Source of the DNA: Archegozetes longisetosus
Lineage: Eukaryota > Arthropoda > Arachnida > Sarcoptiformes > Trhypochthoniidae
Direction of reading: 5' to 3'
NCBI GenBank assembly: GCA_018873245.2
Contig: JAEMBT020000007.1
Coordinates: 10,685,129 to 10,749,128, forward strand
DNA: 64,000 bases
Part shown: one piece after another, positions 1 to 12,000 of the stretch
Position numbering within the stretch: position 1 is the first letter of the stretch
How the letters are laid out: every line of letters begins with the position of its first letter
Made by a program: the position numbers and the translations under genes
The notes under the pieces: generated by a model
Databases searched by the model: none
What the model was told of the DNA's origin: nothing
What the model saw: only the letters and a program-made list of their open reading frames with translations

Positions 1-561
1 AAACGTACGTTGAATGTCCACCATTTGTTTAGATAGAAATTCTTTCCTCTATTTCAGCTGCATTTGATTGTTTATTTTAAAAAATTAGAACTGATTGCAA
101 CGTCTTAATTACCTATGTAATTGGTACTTTTAGCCCATTGGATATATTATTTGTTAAGAGTTTTCTTTTACAAATATATGACTCCTATAACTTGAGGAAA
201 AATTATTTGCTCTGTTTTAAGGAGAGCTTTATTCAAATTTAAAATGAATTATCTTCACAAACTCGAATATTATGCAAAGTAAGTTTCTCTCCAGTTTGAG
301 GAATGAGAGCTCAATTTCAAAGTTTTAAGGCTTAACCAAATTTATGAAAAATCACGTAAACTTACTTAAGTGAAAGACTCGATAAGTATGCGAAAACTCT
401 CTCCGAATGGAAAAATTATGAAACACTCATTTAAGACAAGAAGTTGGATAAAAGAAACTTATGCCTTAAGACTTAACTAAAATTGATTTTTTGCACATCC
501 GGTGTCTGAATGAAAATGTACTCTGAAATATACCATTTATTTTATATTTCAAATATAAATA

Positions 562-735
562 CAGTAACACCTCGATATAGTAAACCTTCTTATAAAGAGT
601 TCTCAGTGTAGTAAGATTAATATTCTAGTCCTGACACACACTTACTAATGCAAAATAAGCTCTTTTTAGTCAAACCTCGTTATAGCGAACAAGAAATACT
701 GATCCCCAGTGATTCACAATATCGAAGTATTACTG
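562..735. mobile_element. MITE with pogo/Tigger-like terminal inverted repeats
   Basis: The left end reads CAGTAACACCTCGATATAGT. The reverse complement of the right end reads CAGTAATACTTCGATATTGT, with the match continuing more weakly inward. CAGT followed by a CTCG(A/T)TATAG core is typical of Tc1/mariner-superfamily pogo/Tigger-type ends. At 174 bp with no coding capacity it would be a non-autonomous element. The left flank has the expected TA; the right flank does not, so the copy is old. An internal stretch near 670 again reads CAGT-like and CTCGTTATAGCGAAC, which suggests internal duplication of the end sequence. Confidence 0.5.
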
Positions 736-1401
736 CCGTGTTTGTAGGCAAATAATATTTAAAGATATGATAGAAAGGGAGTAATGAAATAGAGATGAGT
801 TGAAAGGCATGAACTGAATAATAAAAAATCGATTGACTTAAAACGGATCTGTTTGAAAATCAGTGTCTGACCTATTTTCGAGTGATTTAATATTTTTAAT
901 ACATATTTTATCAAATTGTTTAACGTTTGACTTGAGAAAACATTGAAAGAATCTGTTAATTTTTGTGCTTTCACAGTTTGAAAGCATGTGTGACCTTAGT
1001 AAACATCGAGAAGGCTAACGAGTTATTCGACCTGAAACTTTGTGTTTATAAGCTTATGAAGGAGAAAGTGTTCTAAATACTCTGTAGGGAAAATAATTCT
1101 CAGCTACTATTGATTCATTCCAATTGATTGTCGATTAATCCCTTTCAAAGAGCTTATACGACAAAATAATATTGACGAGACAATAATTGAGTGCAATATG
1201 GATTAAGCTCAATCTTAAATCTTAAACAGAAATGTGACTGTCAGAACAGCTATTCTAATAATGTATTTATTAGATTTTCGGGTAACCGATGCTTCAATCA
1301 GAAATGCCTTGTTCTTTTTATCTGTCATTCTTATTATTGAATGTTTGAATAAATCCTTTCAAAATGATTTAGGAATTAGTTGGAGGACATATGAGACTAG
1401 C

Positions 1402-1449
1402 AGTATCTGATTCAGTATCTGATTCAGTATCTGATTCAGTATCTGATTC
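1402..1449. repeat. Tandem array, 4 x 12 bp (AGTATCTGATTC)
   Basis: Four perfect head-to-tail copies of a 12-bp unit. The lack of divergence suggests recent expansion by slippage. No open frame of interest spans it. Confidence 0.9.
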
Positions 1450-2266
1450 TGAATATTTCTAAGAATGATTGGACAATAAAACTTAGAAATTTGTGTGGTG
1501 TTTGCAATTTATACCTAGGATTATACTAATTGGCCATTAAGTTAAGCCCTAATAGCACTATAATGTTAATAATAATGATAATAATAAAAAGCAACTTTTT
1601 CCAACTTGTGAGAGATGAGGACTACTGTAGTGTGTGATATATGATGTCATTTATATTATGGCCACTGCTATCTAAAATAAAGTCACAATCTTTGTTCACT
1701 CTCACACTCAACTTTTCAAATTCCTATTCAATTGGGAGCTCTTTCATCACAGAATGTCTCATAACAACTCGCTAAACATTTTATTATTTTATACGCAAAG
1801 TACACATCCATTACTCACATATATTGTAGTATTACTCAAATCTGTTTTGTAAACATTTTCTAACATTTCTTTCGTTGAAAGTACTTTTCCGAAAAACAAA
1901 CAACTGAATAAAATTTAAAATGAGTCCAGTTTTACAACTTTTTATTTCAGAGACATAATTGAGGAAAGATTTAGACATCAATTATTCGAAGATAGAATGA
2001 AACAAATTTATTTGAGTCAACTTCTTAAATCATTAGTTGGCTGTCAAATAAAAGAAGTGACAGAAAAATAGTTTCATATCTATAGAAGAAATACAAGTCT
2101 GCTTTTTATCAATAATCCACATTTTACAATGAAATAAATAGGAGCCAAGTCTGTCATCCATTAAGGAGTCCATCATTTCTAGCCTCTCGCTGGACCACAA
2201 TTCAGTCAAGAGAAGAGTCCAAATGTTCAATCTATAATAAAGTGCTTCTCCTTTTGACTCTTCATC

Positions 2267-2310
2267 ATATATATATATATATATATATATGTATACAATC
2301 TATATATATA
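2267..2310. repeat. AT dinucleotide microsatellite
   Basis: A 24-bp run of AT repeats (2267-2290) is followed after a short interruption by a second TA run at 2301-2310. Confidence 0.9.
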
Positions 2311-3952
2311 AGAAGCAACTTTCAACTATAAAAGCTATTGCAGTGTTTGCTGATTGTGAGGCCAGAGATGCTCGTGAACAGTTTGCTATTTAGTGTTATT
2401 AGAGTTGGTTATATCAAAGATTATCCGTATGAGTATGAAACCCATTCATCAGATGCAGTGATAATCTTTCTATGACAATAGTAACCATTAACTTTACAAC
2501 AATGTATGCGTAGATTTGGCTAAAGCTCATTTGAGTGCTTGTCTTGTGGAACATTGTTTTGATATGGCGTTCGCTCGACGAGAACACGTATTTTGCTATT
2601 AAACATATCTGAATGCGAGCAGCTCTGGATCTTAACAATATTTTAAATCGTTTTTCTTTCGAACCTTATAGATCGATTCCGAGCCAGATATTGAATTTTT
2701 TTCTAACGTTTTCCATGGTTAAAGTGCAGTCAAGATTTAATCTCAGCTTTTCTAGTATTTGCTTATGTTTTACATTTTTTATGATTTTTTTCTTAGTCAA
2801 ATAGGTCTTGCAGTAGATTTAAAGCAACTTTTTTTAATAAACGTGAAATGCATTAGGCTTGAAAAATATTTGTTATTGGGACTCTTCTCAGATAATATCT
2901 AATAACGGTGTGTGGTTTAATATAAGTTTTATCAGCCTATTAATTTTATATTGCAATACAAAACAAGTTCTCCTAAGGCGGTCTCAAAGTGCATTTTATT
3001 TTTCGCCAAACTATTTAATTACGGAAATAGTATCCAATGACATACATTCACGTGATGCCAGACTTTCATTTTCTTTTCATGCATAAAGGAATTCCAACTA
3101 TTTTAAGTGGTTTATTTTGTGAATTTTTCAGTTTCAATAATGGCTTAATAATTAAACGAAATAGCTTTGAGTATTTATTGCATTAAAGACGTGTTAAAGT
3201 TCTCAATTCATGGTATGATTAATGTATTTTTATATTTATATAGTATTTGGCAATTTACCTTAATTTGACTGTACTTTCATTTTATCATTTCACAACTTTT
3301 CATTTCATACTTGTTTATAAAAGTTAAGTCTTTTTACTTCGATCAATTCACGGATTTTGAGCCTTAATTTAAAAATAGCTTAGATTTTAATGAGCTATCG
3401 AATTAAGAACTTACGCGACAAAAAAAAAGATTTGATGCTTTTTGTTTGCGCAATCGATAAATTGAATCTTTAAAACACTTTCCAGGGGCGTATTTAATGA
3501 AACGCAAGTTGAAATTTGACACTTTCTGCAAACAATTTTATAATTCAAATTCGACAATCTTCATTCAAATTTCAATCTTTAGGTTCAATATTAAAATTTT
3601 ATTTTTAGTTTAAGTTCAATAATCTGTATTCAATTTTGATTCAAGTTTAATGATAGAATTTGAAAGTATATTTTGTTCAAAAATGTGAAAATCAGGCAAT
3701 TTCCTTAACCTAAATCATCCTTTAATCATGTTTAACTGCAGAACATCTGTGCTTTGAACTGAAGGCAACCTTTGCTCAATATATTACTGGCACTTACTTT
3801 TACTCTTTGTGCGCACAATAAGTTCAAATAATTGCTATGCAAAATAGATTTGATCATAAACTTAAATCTTCTCAGTGGGAATAAATCTGAATTTTTATAT
3901 TGTTATATTCACTTATTGTGGATAAGTATCAATTTTTGTAATGCTCTCATCA

Positions 3953-3988
3953 AATTCAGAATTGAATTCAGAATTGAATTCAGAATTC
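3953..3988. repeat. Tandem array, 3 x 12 bp (AATTCAGAATTG)
   Basis: Three head-to-tail copies of a 12-bp unit, the last differing in its final base. The unit contains the inverted pair AATTC / GAATT, so the array can also fold on itself. Confidence 0.85.
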
Positions 3989-5424
3989 ACTTGCGATACA
4001 GGAGAAAAATATTTTTTCATCCATTATCTTAACAATCAGATTTTCCATAATAGATTTTTTCTCTATTGAGCAAACAAAAAATTTAAATTTAGAAAATTGT
4101 AGTTGAATAAAAGGTAGCCTTTGAAAAAAATATCTGATTGAATGAAGTTTTGTTTTTCATGTTATTTCAGTTTATTTGTGGTAGACTTAACAGTGAGCTG
4201 TACTTTAAGTTTGTCGTGACAGAGGATTATCTTCATGTTCGTCCTACGAAATACATTTTGGTTGCCTGAATGGCATTAATCTCTAGATATAGAGTAGTTG
4301 TTTCATATAAGCTATATATATAAATGTGTTTCGCTTATGATTCCCTAATCTGTGTCTGAGTCTGTTATATGCTAGTATCATATCATTGATGGATTTTGAG
4401 TACTGTATTAGATAGTGGTCGCAATATCCTTAGTATTATTAAGTGCAGAGAATATTAATGGTTTCTTATCATCCAATATGATCTTGGAATTTTTAAACTG
4501 TTTCCAACAATTTTGAAACAATTTTTCATAGTCATCTCAAGCTTTTATTGATGATCAAACTTATGTTGTATCTAAAACTTCAGCCAACATGTTCTACATA
4601 CAGTTGACTCAAGTTTTTCAGTCAATATGACTTTTTTCTTCTCTAAAAGTTTTCATTTCTATCACTCGTATTATGTTAATAAAATTCAAATGTATTTATA
4701 GTTATAATAACGTTTCTAGTGAAAAACTATTTTTAAGACTAAACATATCAGAAATTGTTTACTGTTAGAAATTCCTAAAACTAAGTTAAAATTTGATGGC
4801 AACAATTCTTTCGCTAATGCCATCAATCTTTAGAATCGTTTACCTATTTTTATAAGAAACGGAACGAATATTTGGAATTTGGTAAGAAATTTGAAGTATT
4901 CTCTAAAGTAAAATATTGTATATAATCAGTGTATTCTCTGACGTGTTACGAACAACAAAATTTCATTACTATTGTATGAATCTATTTGAGATGTTTCGCG
5001 AGTTTCTAAGAACCTACTGTATTATCAGTGAAATGGACTCTCATAACTTATTAATATTAAACTCAATGCTTTCCATTGAATGGGATTTCTTTATAAAAAA
5101 CGCATTCCATTGAGAAGAATTGTTGTTTTCTCCAGTGATTCAATTGTTAACTTATTGAATTTGTACAACAAATCCTAATGCATTGAGACACGATTGAATC
5201 ATATTATCATTTGAGAAGTATAGGCAAATCTAAAAAAAGTTTTGTCAAACTTGTGAACAAAATTACCATAATAGAAACTTTTCCAATTTGCTTTGATGCA
5301 TTGTGTGCGTGCGGATGTCCAAACTGTGAATCATTTACGCAATTTTACTGCTTATATTTATATTTGTCCTGTCAATAATGTTGATGATGTTGACACAAAT
5401 TTAAGTGAACTCATATAAATTTCA

Positions 5425-5468
5425 TCTCTCTCACTCTCTCTCTCTCCTCTCCTCTCCTCTCCCTCCCT

Positions 5469-5518
<50 letters not shown>
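5425..5518. repeat. Composite CT-rich microsatellite
   Basis: A pure pyrimidine tract made of CT repeats, then four CCTCT-type units, four CCCT-type units and a long uninterrupted CT run. It ends about 290 bp upstream of the receptor start codon. On the other strand it is a GA tract, a sequence type that GAGA-binding factors recognise in arthropod promoters. Whether it acts that way here is unknown; it may simply be a slippage product. Confidence 0.9.
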
Positions 5519-5523
<5 letters not shown>

Positions 5524-5806
5524 ATAGATGTGATGGTATTAAGTTTTGTCATTGGAGGCTTCACAAATGTTTGCAAGAATAAATAACATAAAGTATTCAA
5601 GTTGTAGAAAATTTGTTTGGTTGTTTTGAACGTTTCAACGGGTCTATTAACCATTCTTTATCTGATCAGACTTGAAGTTATATCTGAGTAAAAATACTTC
5701 TAATGGATAACTTTGGTGAAAAGTGTGACATTTGTTGGACGTTTAGATTTTAAACAGAGTTTTAATCATAATTGAGTTTTGGTGAGAAAAAGTATCAGCT
5801 GTAATA

Positions 5807-6077
5807 ATGGTAGAAGAAACTGCTGATGTTTTATATGATATGTGCGCTGATGGCTGTCCTAATCTTATTGATTGCAACACTTCGTACTTGACGGATAACA
5901 TAACTAATTCATTTTTGAATTACACTCTTTGCTTAAATACAACTTCGACTGTCACCGATTCCAATGTTTTTGACGAGTCATCAGAATCACCTAAAATCGA
6001 ATGGATGGATCCTTCGTATTATTCGACGCCCTATCAAATCATTGGCACTATTTTTCAGGGAATCATTCTGATTGTTG
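5807..6077 (+). CDS. TRH/EFLamide receptor, coding exon 1
   Basis: Encodes residues 1-90 plus the first base of codon 91: the glycosylated extracellular tail and the first half of TM1 (ending GIILIV). The exon ends at ATTGTTG before GTGAGT. The split Gly codon is completed by GA at 6739, restoring the family sequence V-G-V-L-G-N. The open frame reads on into the intron for a few codons, but that part is not family-like. Confidence 0.92.
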
Positions 6078-9000
6078 GTGAGTCAGCTTATATCCTCTTG
6101 TTGAAAGAATCAAATAAAATTCAATAATACACTCTAAACTCTTTATAGTGAACGAGTCTGTGTAGTCAAAAGTGTTGATTGTAGACCAGATTCACTACAA
6201 GCAGGTTCGCTATAAACGAGTTAGGCTGTCATTTTATAGTAATACTGAATAAATAACTGAAGCAATAAATATATATTACAGTGTGTATGATTTTTTCGTT
6301 TAACACTTATTTGAAGAATTTCATTAAAGCAGAGCCTAATTCGATATTTCACTTTACATTATGAAACTTTTGTTTAATAAGGAAAGATTTTTTCGTCCAA
6401 AATACTAACAATTGTACATAAGAAATGTAAAACATTCACTTATCTAAGATTTTTTTGAGAAAATCTTTTGTACTTGATCTTATAAATTTTATATTAAATC
6501 GCTAGAGAGCTTTAATAATAGATATTTATATGAATATATCACATTTTATTGCTGTTATTAAATTATTAGCTCATTTTTAACTTATCAATTTTAGTCCAAT
6601 CCATTTAAAGATTATTTTATCGACAATTCAGGAATAATTTAGTGTATTTTGAACTTATTTGAATTGCAAATTAAAATTTACTCCTAGAATATGAATGCCA
6701 TTAATCGATTGGACTTTGTTTTGTTTGAACTTTAAAAGGAGTTTTAGGGAATATAATGGTGGTAATAGTAGTATTTAAAACGCGTGGAATGAAGACACCG
6801 ACAAATTGCTATTTAGTGAGCCTTTCAATCGCTGACTTCATAGTATTAGTGGCTTCGGTGCCAAACGAGATAATTGCTTATTACGTGTTGGGGGATAAAT
6901 GGATTTGGGGACGTGTTGGCTGCGGACTATTCATATTTTTCCAATACTTTGGGATTAATGCATCCTCATTATCAATAACTGCCTTCACAATCGAGCGATA
7001 TATAGCTATCTGTCATCCGATGAGAGCTCAAAAGATGTGTACCGTTCATAGGGCTAAACGAATTATAGCTGGTGTTTGGATGTTTGCATTTCTATATTGT
7101 TCGCCGTGGCTTTTCCTAACCAAAACTGTGCCAATTTATTACAAGGGCCACAAAGATATTGAGACCTGCATTTTCGCTCTATCCCGAAAATATTATAAGG
7201 GATACTATTTCGCTGATATGATAATATTCTACGTTTTCCCTCTACTGCTTTCTTGTGTGCTCTATGGGCTCATCGCCAGAATTTTATTTAATAATGAGAT
7301 GTCACAGAAAGCTGGAAATAGCAAATCACGGAATGGTCATTCGAGTAACTTAGATTCCGCTGAATATAAAAAATCCACCTCTAATGACGCCGCAAGAGTA
7401 CAGGTAGGAATCTACTTTCTCGCTTTTTAACATTAATTATTCATAAGTTTGGCAGCTTCTCAGTTCTGGCCAAATTGATAGCTTGCTATCAATTCATGTG
7501 ATGGGACGCACAAATTTGTTTCTATAGAAGACTGATTTCTGTATAAACAGTACCTCATAAGAATTGCATGAATACTTCAATTGAATACTTTATTGGCTTA
7601 CGGAACCGTAATACTAGTTTTGTGTACTTATTGTAATGATCGATAATTGCAAAATATCTAAATAGCATTATATTCATACTTTGCAGTCATTATTTAAAAT
7701 AACTGATGATAAAAACCATTTCGATTGTTAGTCACAAAGATCTGAGCAATCTTTACATCTGTTTGATATCGGCTATTAATTTGATGGTCATAAAAGCATT
7801 ATCGAAAAATAACAACAAAAATTGCTTGTAATGAGTTTTCTCATCTTCAACTGTTACATCAAGTTGTCTGAGCACGTTATCTCTTCCTGTATGTGAAAAA
7901 TTAATTCCAGTTTTATGCACAGTGCTATATATTAATAGCAACACTAATGTATATTTCTTGATAACAACTACTATTCTGATCATTTATATGCCTTTTCAAA
8001 GTGAATGTGAAAAGATTTATTAGACTCTGGTTTGTGCCGAATGGAACCCGGTTACTATTTTTCAAAATTAATCTCTTATAAAAAAAATCTCATTCAGTTT
8101 CTTTTTGAACATAGTTCGAGGACATTTAAAGCTGAAAAGTTCAGAGTTTTCAAAAGAAGTACTCCAAGCTTATTACAGACTCTGAGTTTAATTAAAACTT
8201 CAAATAAGTTTTTTGAAAAGAATGTTGTGATCAAGTTTTGTAACACTGACAAAAATTTGAAAAACTTCTTAGAAGAATGGGTAGATAGTTTTTGTTTGTT
8301 AGATCAATTTTTCAATGAAATATTGCTCTGCTGTTTGATTAAAATTTTTGTATTCAGAGAAATATACTGAAAATTTGGTTTCGCTTCTCTTGAAATGAAT
8401 AATTTATCCTTTTCCGTGACATTAATAAATTCATTTCACTCAATAAATATATAAAGAAACAAATAGAAATTCTTTTTCCTATAAATCTCATGATATTAAG
8501 CTAAGATATTCTGTTAATTAAAAGAATTCATATACAGTCACGTTCTTAAGAATTAGGTAATGCAGTTGAGCTCAGGTTTCGCTTGAGATATAAAATGCTT
8601 TGAAAATCTGTTCAGACCAGTAATTATATCATAAGTGTTATTAATGTGAAATAATGGATAAAAGCTTTAGATAACTAATAAGTATTACAGTTGAAGATCA
8701 GTCTCACTCAGCTCATTAACATGACGCTAATATATTTGAATTTTAATACTGAGCATATTTTTAAATTAGCTCTAAATTTTCAGCTCAAAATGCTTTTAAT
8801 TCTAGTGTTGCTCTGCTCTAATTGAAGCTGCTAGTCCTTTTCGAAGCATTTGGTTTCCGTCAAAAATATTTTTTCATTAAGACAAATTCTTAGAACTCAT
8901 TAAAATTATCAAAAAGTCTTACGCTCGCTATTCCCGGCAAAATAATTTATTCCAAGAGGATTTAAATTTGATATAACAAATCTGAATGACTTCTCGAATA

Positions 9001-12000
9001 TGCGCTTCAGCTTATTAACAATGAAAATAAGTAAGAACTTCAAACATTTAAACAAAATGTTAAGTCAGATCTTCAATTGTTAAGATGTGGATTAAATTGA
9101 GCTACCATAACCAGTCTGAACGATTAGAATCTCTAACTTTTATTTTGAGCCTATCGATTATTTAGAATCTACTATGGTATTATTTCATACACTAATGTTA
9201 TGATTGTTTTAGCTTTTATATACTATAGTATCTAACAACTAATAACAAATATTGATAAAGTCGTTCAACTGACTTCAGAGATAAGAAATCAAGGTTTAAC
9301 TTGACGTCTTCATAGTCTTCAGCAGCCAACGACTAACTCTTAAGCTTAAGATATGTAACGGGCTGTGCATTGGCTGTGAATTAATTAGAAACAAAGCTTT
9401 AATAATTGATAGCTTGGATCCTCGCTAAACCGTATTGATAATATGAAAATGTTATCGTTTCTACTTACTCTTGTAATTATGTAACTTGTGATCTGATTTC
9501 TGAAATCATAAATTTCGTAAGGATTGTTGTATATTGAGATACATTCTGTCAGTCTCTGCGTGCAGTGAAAGAATTTTTGTCCAATCAGTTTGCTTTCCTG
9601 ATTAATACGAAGGTCACAGAGTAGGAAAAGCTCTCAATATTACAAATGTCACTCACTATAAGATCGATAGCCATCCGTCCGAAAGACCGGATAATCAAAA
9701 ATGTTTGCTTTTTCGATGAAAAAGCTTTTTCCGGTCGAATCGGTTGATTCAAGATTCAAGTCAGTCAAAAATAAGAACGGGGTTAAGTGGTCAGTAAGAT
9801 TCTAATGGAAAGTGACCCGCATCTCAAGTATGGATCCTTTCAAACCTAACTACTGCTAATCAGTAGTTAAGAAAAATATTATAAAGACTAATTTTCTCTA
9901 AATTTTGCAGTTTAGGCAAATTCCCTAAACAATATTCTTGTAGAATACTGTATATAAGTACACGTTTCGAATATAGAGCTATTCGATGAAATAGAAAAGA
10001 TATCAGAAAATGATATGTTTGACACAACGGTCCCAAAACAACAATAATTAATCTCGCTCTTGTCTGTTATAAGTTGCCTGTGTTTTATTATAACTAATAA
10101 ACGTTATTTTTTCGATTTTCGTTCACTTGAGATATCGGAGTGCGGAAAATAAGTAGAAGAAAAAATAGACTTATGTTAAGAATAGTTGTATCAATTTTCA
10201 TAGTAAATGCTATGAGCGATGAGATCCTAGAGTTGGAATCATTTTTGGTCCAATAGAGAGTTCGGAATGAATTGAATGAATACGAAAGAATGCTCTGAAC
10301 CAAAATAACCTGAAACGCAAGCCTCGGCTAATTCGGATGCCAGTAATAGGCGATAGCTTTTTATATGCCAACAACAAGATTGATTGATTTCGTTATTGCC
10401 TCCTAAATAAAGTATAGCTCAATAGTAACAAACTCAAAATCCTGGTCACATCTCAATCATTGTTCATCATTCGCTTGCTGTCCCTTGCACTTTATCTAAT
10501 GTTTCTGTTCTTGTTGAAAATTGTGAAAAATTTAGTTTAGATTTAAGCGCTCTTTACCTGTAATACTACCAATAATTTGATTTGAAGTTTACTTTTCTGA
10601 AACTTTTACATTCGAAGAGCTTTGACAAAATGTGTTCACTCATACAGTTTTGTTATAAATTTATATTAAACACATTTCGAAATAAAAGACTAGAAAACTT
10701 TTAAAATATAGCATTTATTCGTTAATCTGTGACACGAGTTCACAACTTTTATCCATATTGGATGGGTAGACAAGACAATTGAGAACTTGTTATGAAAAAA
10801 AGTTTCAAAATTCAATTTCAGGATAGGTTTGATGTACTTGTTTATCCCTTTATCTTGAATTAGCTGTCCCAAAGTGAAATCATAAATTTAAGCATTCTTT
10901 TCAATTCTAATGGAATCCTTGGAATCAAATCTTCTGAATTAAAGACATTTCTGAGAAGATCGCATTAAGCGTTGTCGTTATGGGAACCGAATTCTTGAAT
11001 CATGTGTTAATTCATTACTGAAAGGACGAATATTTCAATGAAATGAATTGTCACTCTCAGCTCATTTGGCAAATTTGAGTTGTATTTGAAAAGAAAAGAA
11101 AAAAGTTTTCTCAGTGTAGAATTTCTAAGATTCAACTTTAGACACATTGGCAAACTTTTGTAGTCTTTCACTTAAATGATGTGTAAATTTGGAGGACAAG
11201 AAAGTGATGATCACAGCGTAAAATACCAAATGTTCAAACTTGTGGACATTTATTTTTTGTAAGTTTGAAACGTTTGACTGGAAGCGAAAGGTATTAAATT
11301 GAAGCTAATATATTGCACAGCTTTGCTAAAAGTCAAAAATGCCAATTTCATCATTTCAATCAAAAAATAATTGAGATCATTGTTTTAATTTACAATTTTT
11401 GCAATATCTTTCATATAGGATTTCAAAAATTTTAGAGATTAGAAGTTTTTGATTTTTTCTTCTATTTTACATTTTCGAACAATTTTTGAAATCGAAATTT
11501 CAAAATACAAAAATCTGAAATTTTCTCAAAGCAAATTTTATTTGAATCGAAAATTATAATTAAAAATCGATGTATCTAATTATAGAGCAAATTTTGGGTG
11601 ATCTATATTCATTTGAATGAGACATAGAAATGATATCTTTAAGTTTAAAGGCATTAAGTTTATTGCTCCGATTCGATGCAAAGTCAAAAAGTAGTAAAAA
11701 GTGATTCAAGCAAAACGAATAACTGTATTTCCTGTGTTTTGATGATGCATCTGGCAAAATAGTGTTCAAATTGAATAAAACATGTCTATTGTAAACTTAT
11801 CAATAGAATAGTTGCAAGAAATATTCCTTACATTTGGCCGATAAAAGATATAAAGGATTATTTGTTACCTTGTATTCAACAAAAGTCATAATAATTTACC
11901 CTTTTTGCAAACTCGACTAAAAATAAGAATGGCATTTTAACACTTTACGACGCTATCAAGTATTTCGATTTGAAGCATTTCGACTTCGAGTTACGAAATA

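Larger units (their letters stand above)
1..5806. other. Intergenic DNA, no gene recognised
   Basis: AT-rich sequence with open frames of at most about 100 codons on either strand. None shows a family motif, a splice-compatible partner or a convincing start. The longest frame (minus strand, about 5358-5654) only runs through the CT microsatellite and would encode an Arg-Glu repeat, so it is not a gene. The stretch contains a small MITE, two 12-bp tandem arrays and an AT microsatellite, listed separately. The promoter and any 5' untranslated exon of the receptor gene at 5807 must lie towards the right end, but I cannot place a transcription start. Confidence 0.6.

Noticed and set aside
5358..5654. 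Minus-strand 98-codon frame with an Arg-Glu repeat
   Set aside because: It is produced by the CT microsatellite; the flanking parts show no coding features.
8032..8370. Plus-strand open frame of about 109-112 codons inside receptor intron 2
   Set aside because: About one frame of this length is expected by chance in DNA this AT-rich. No motif, no recognisable family and no clear promoter or polyadenylation context.
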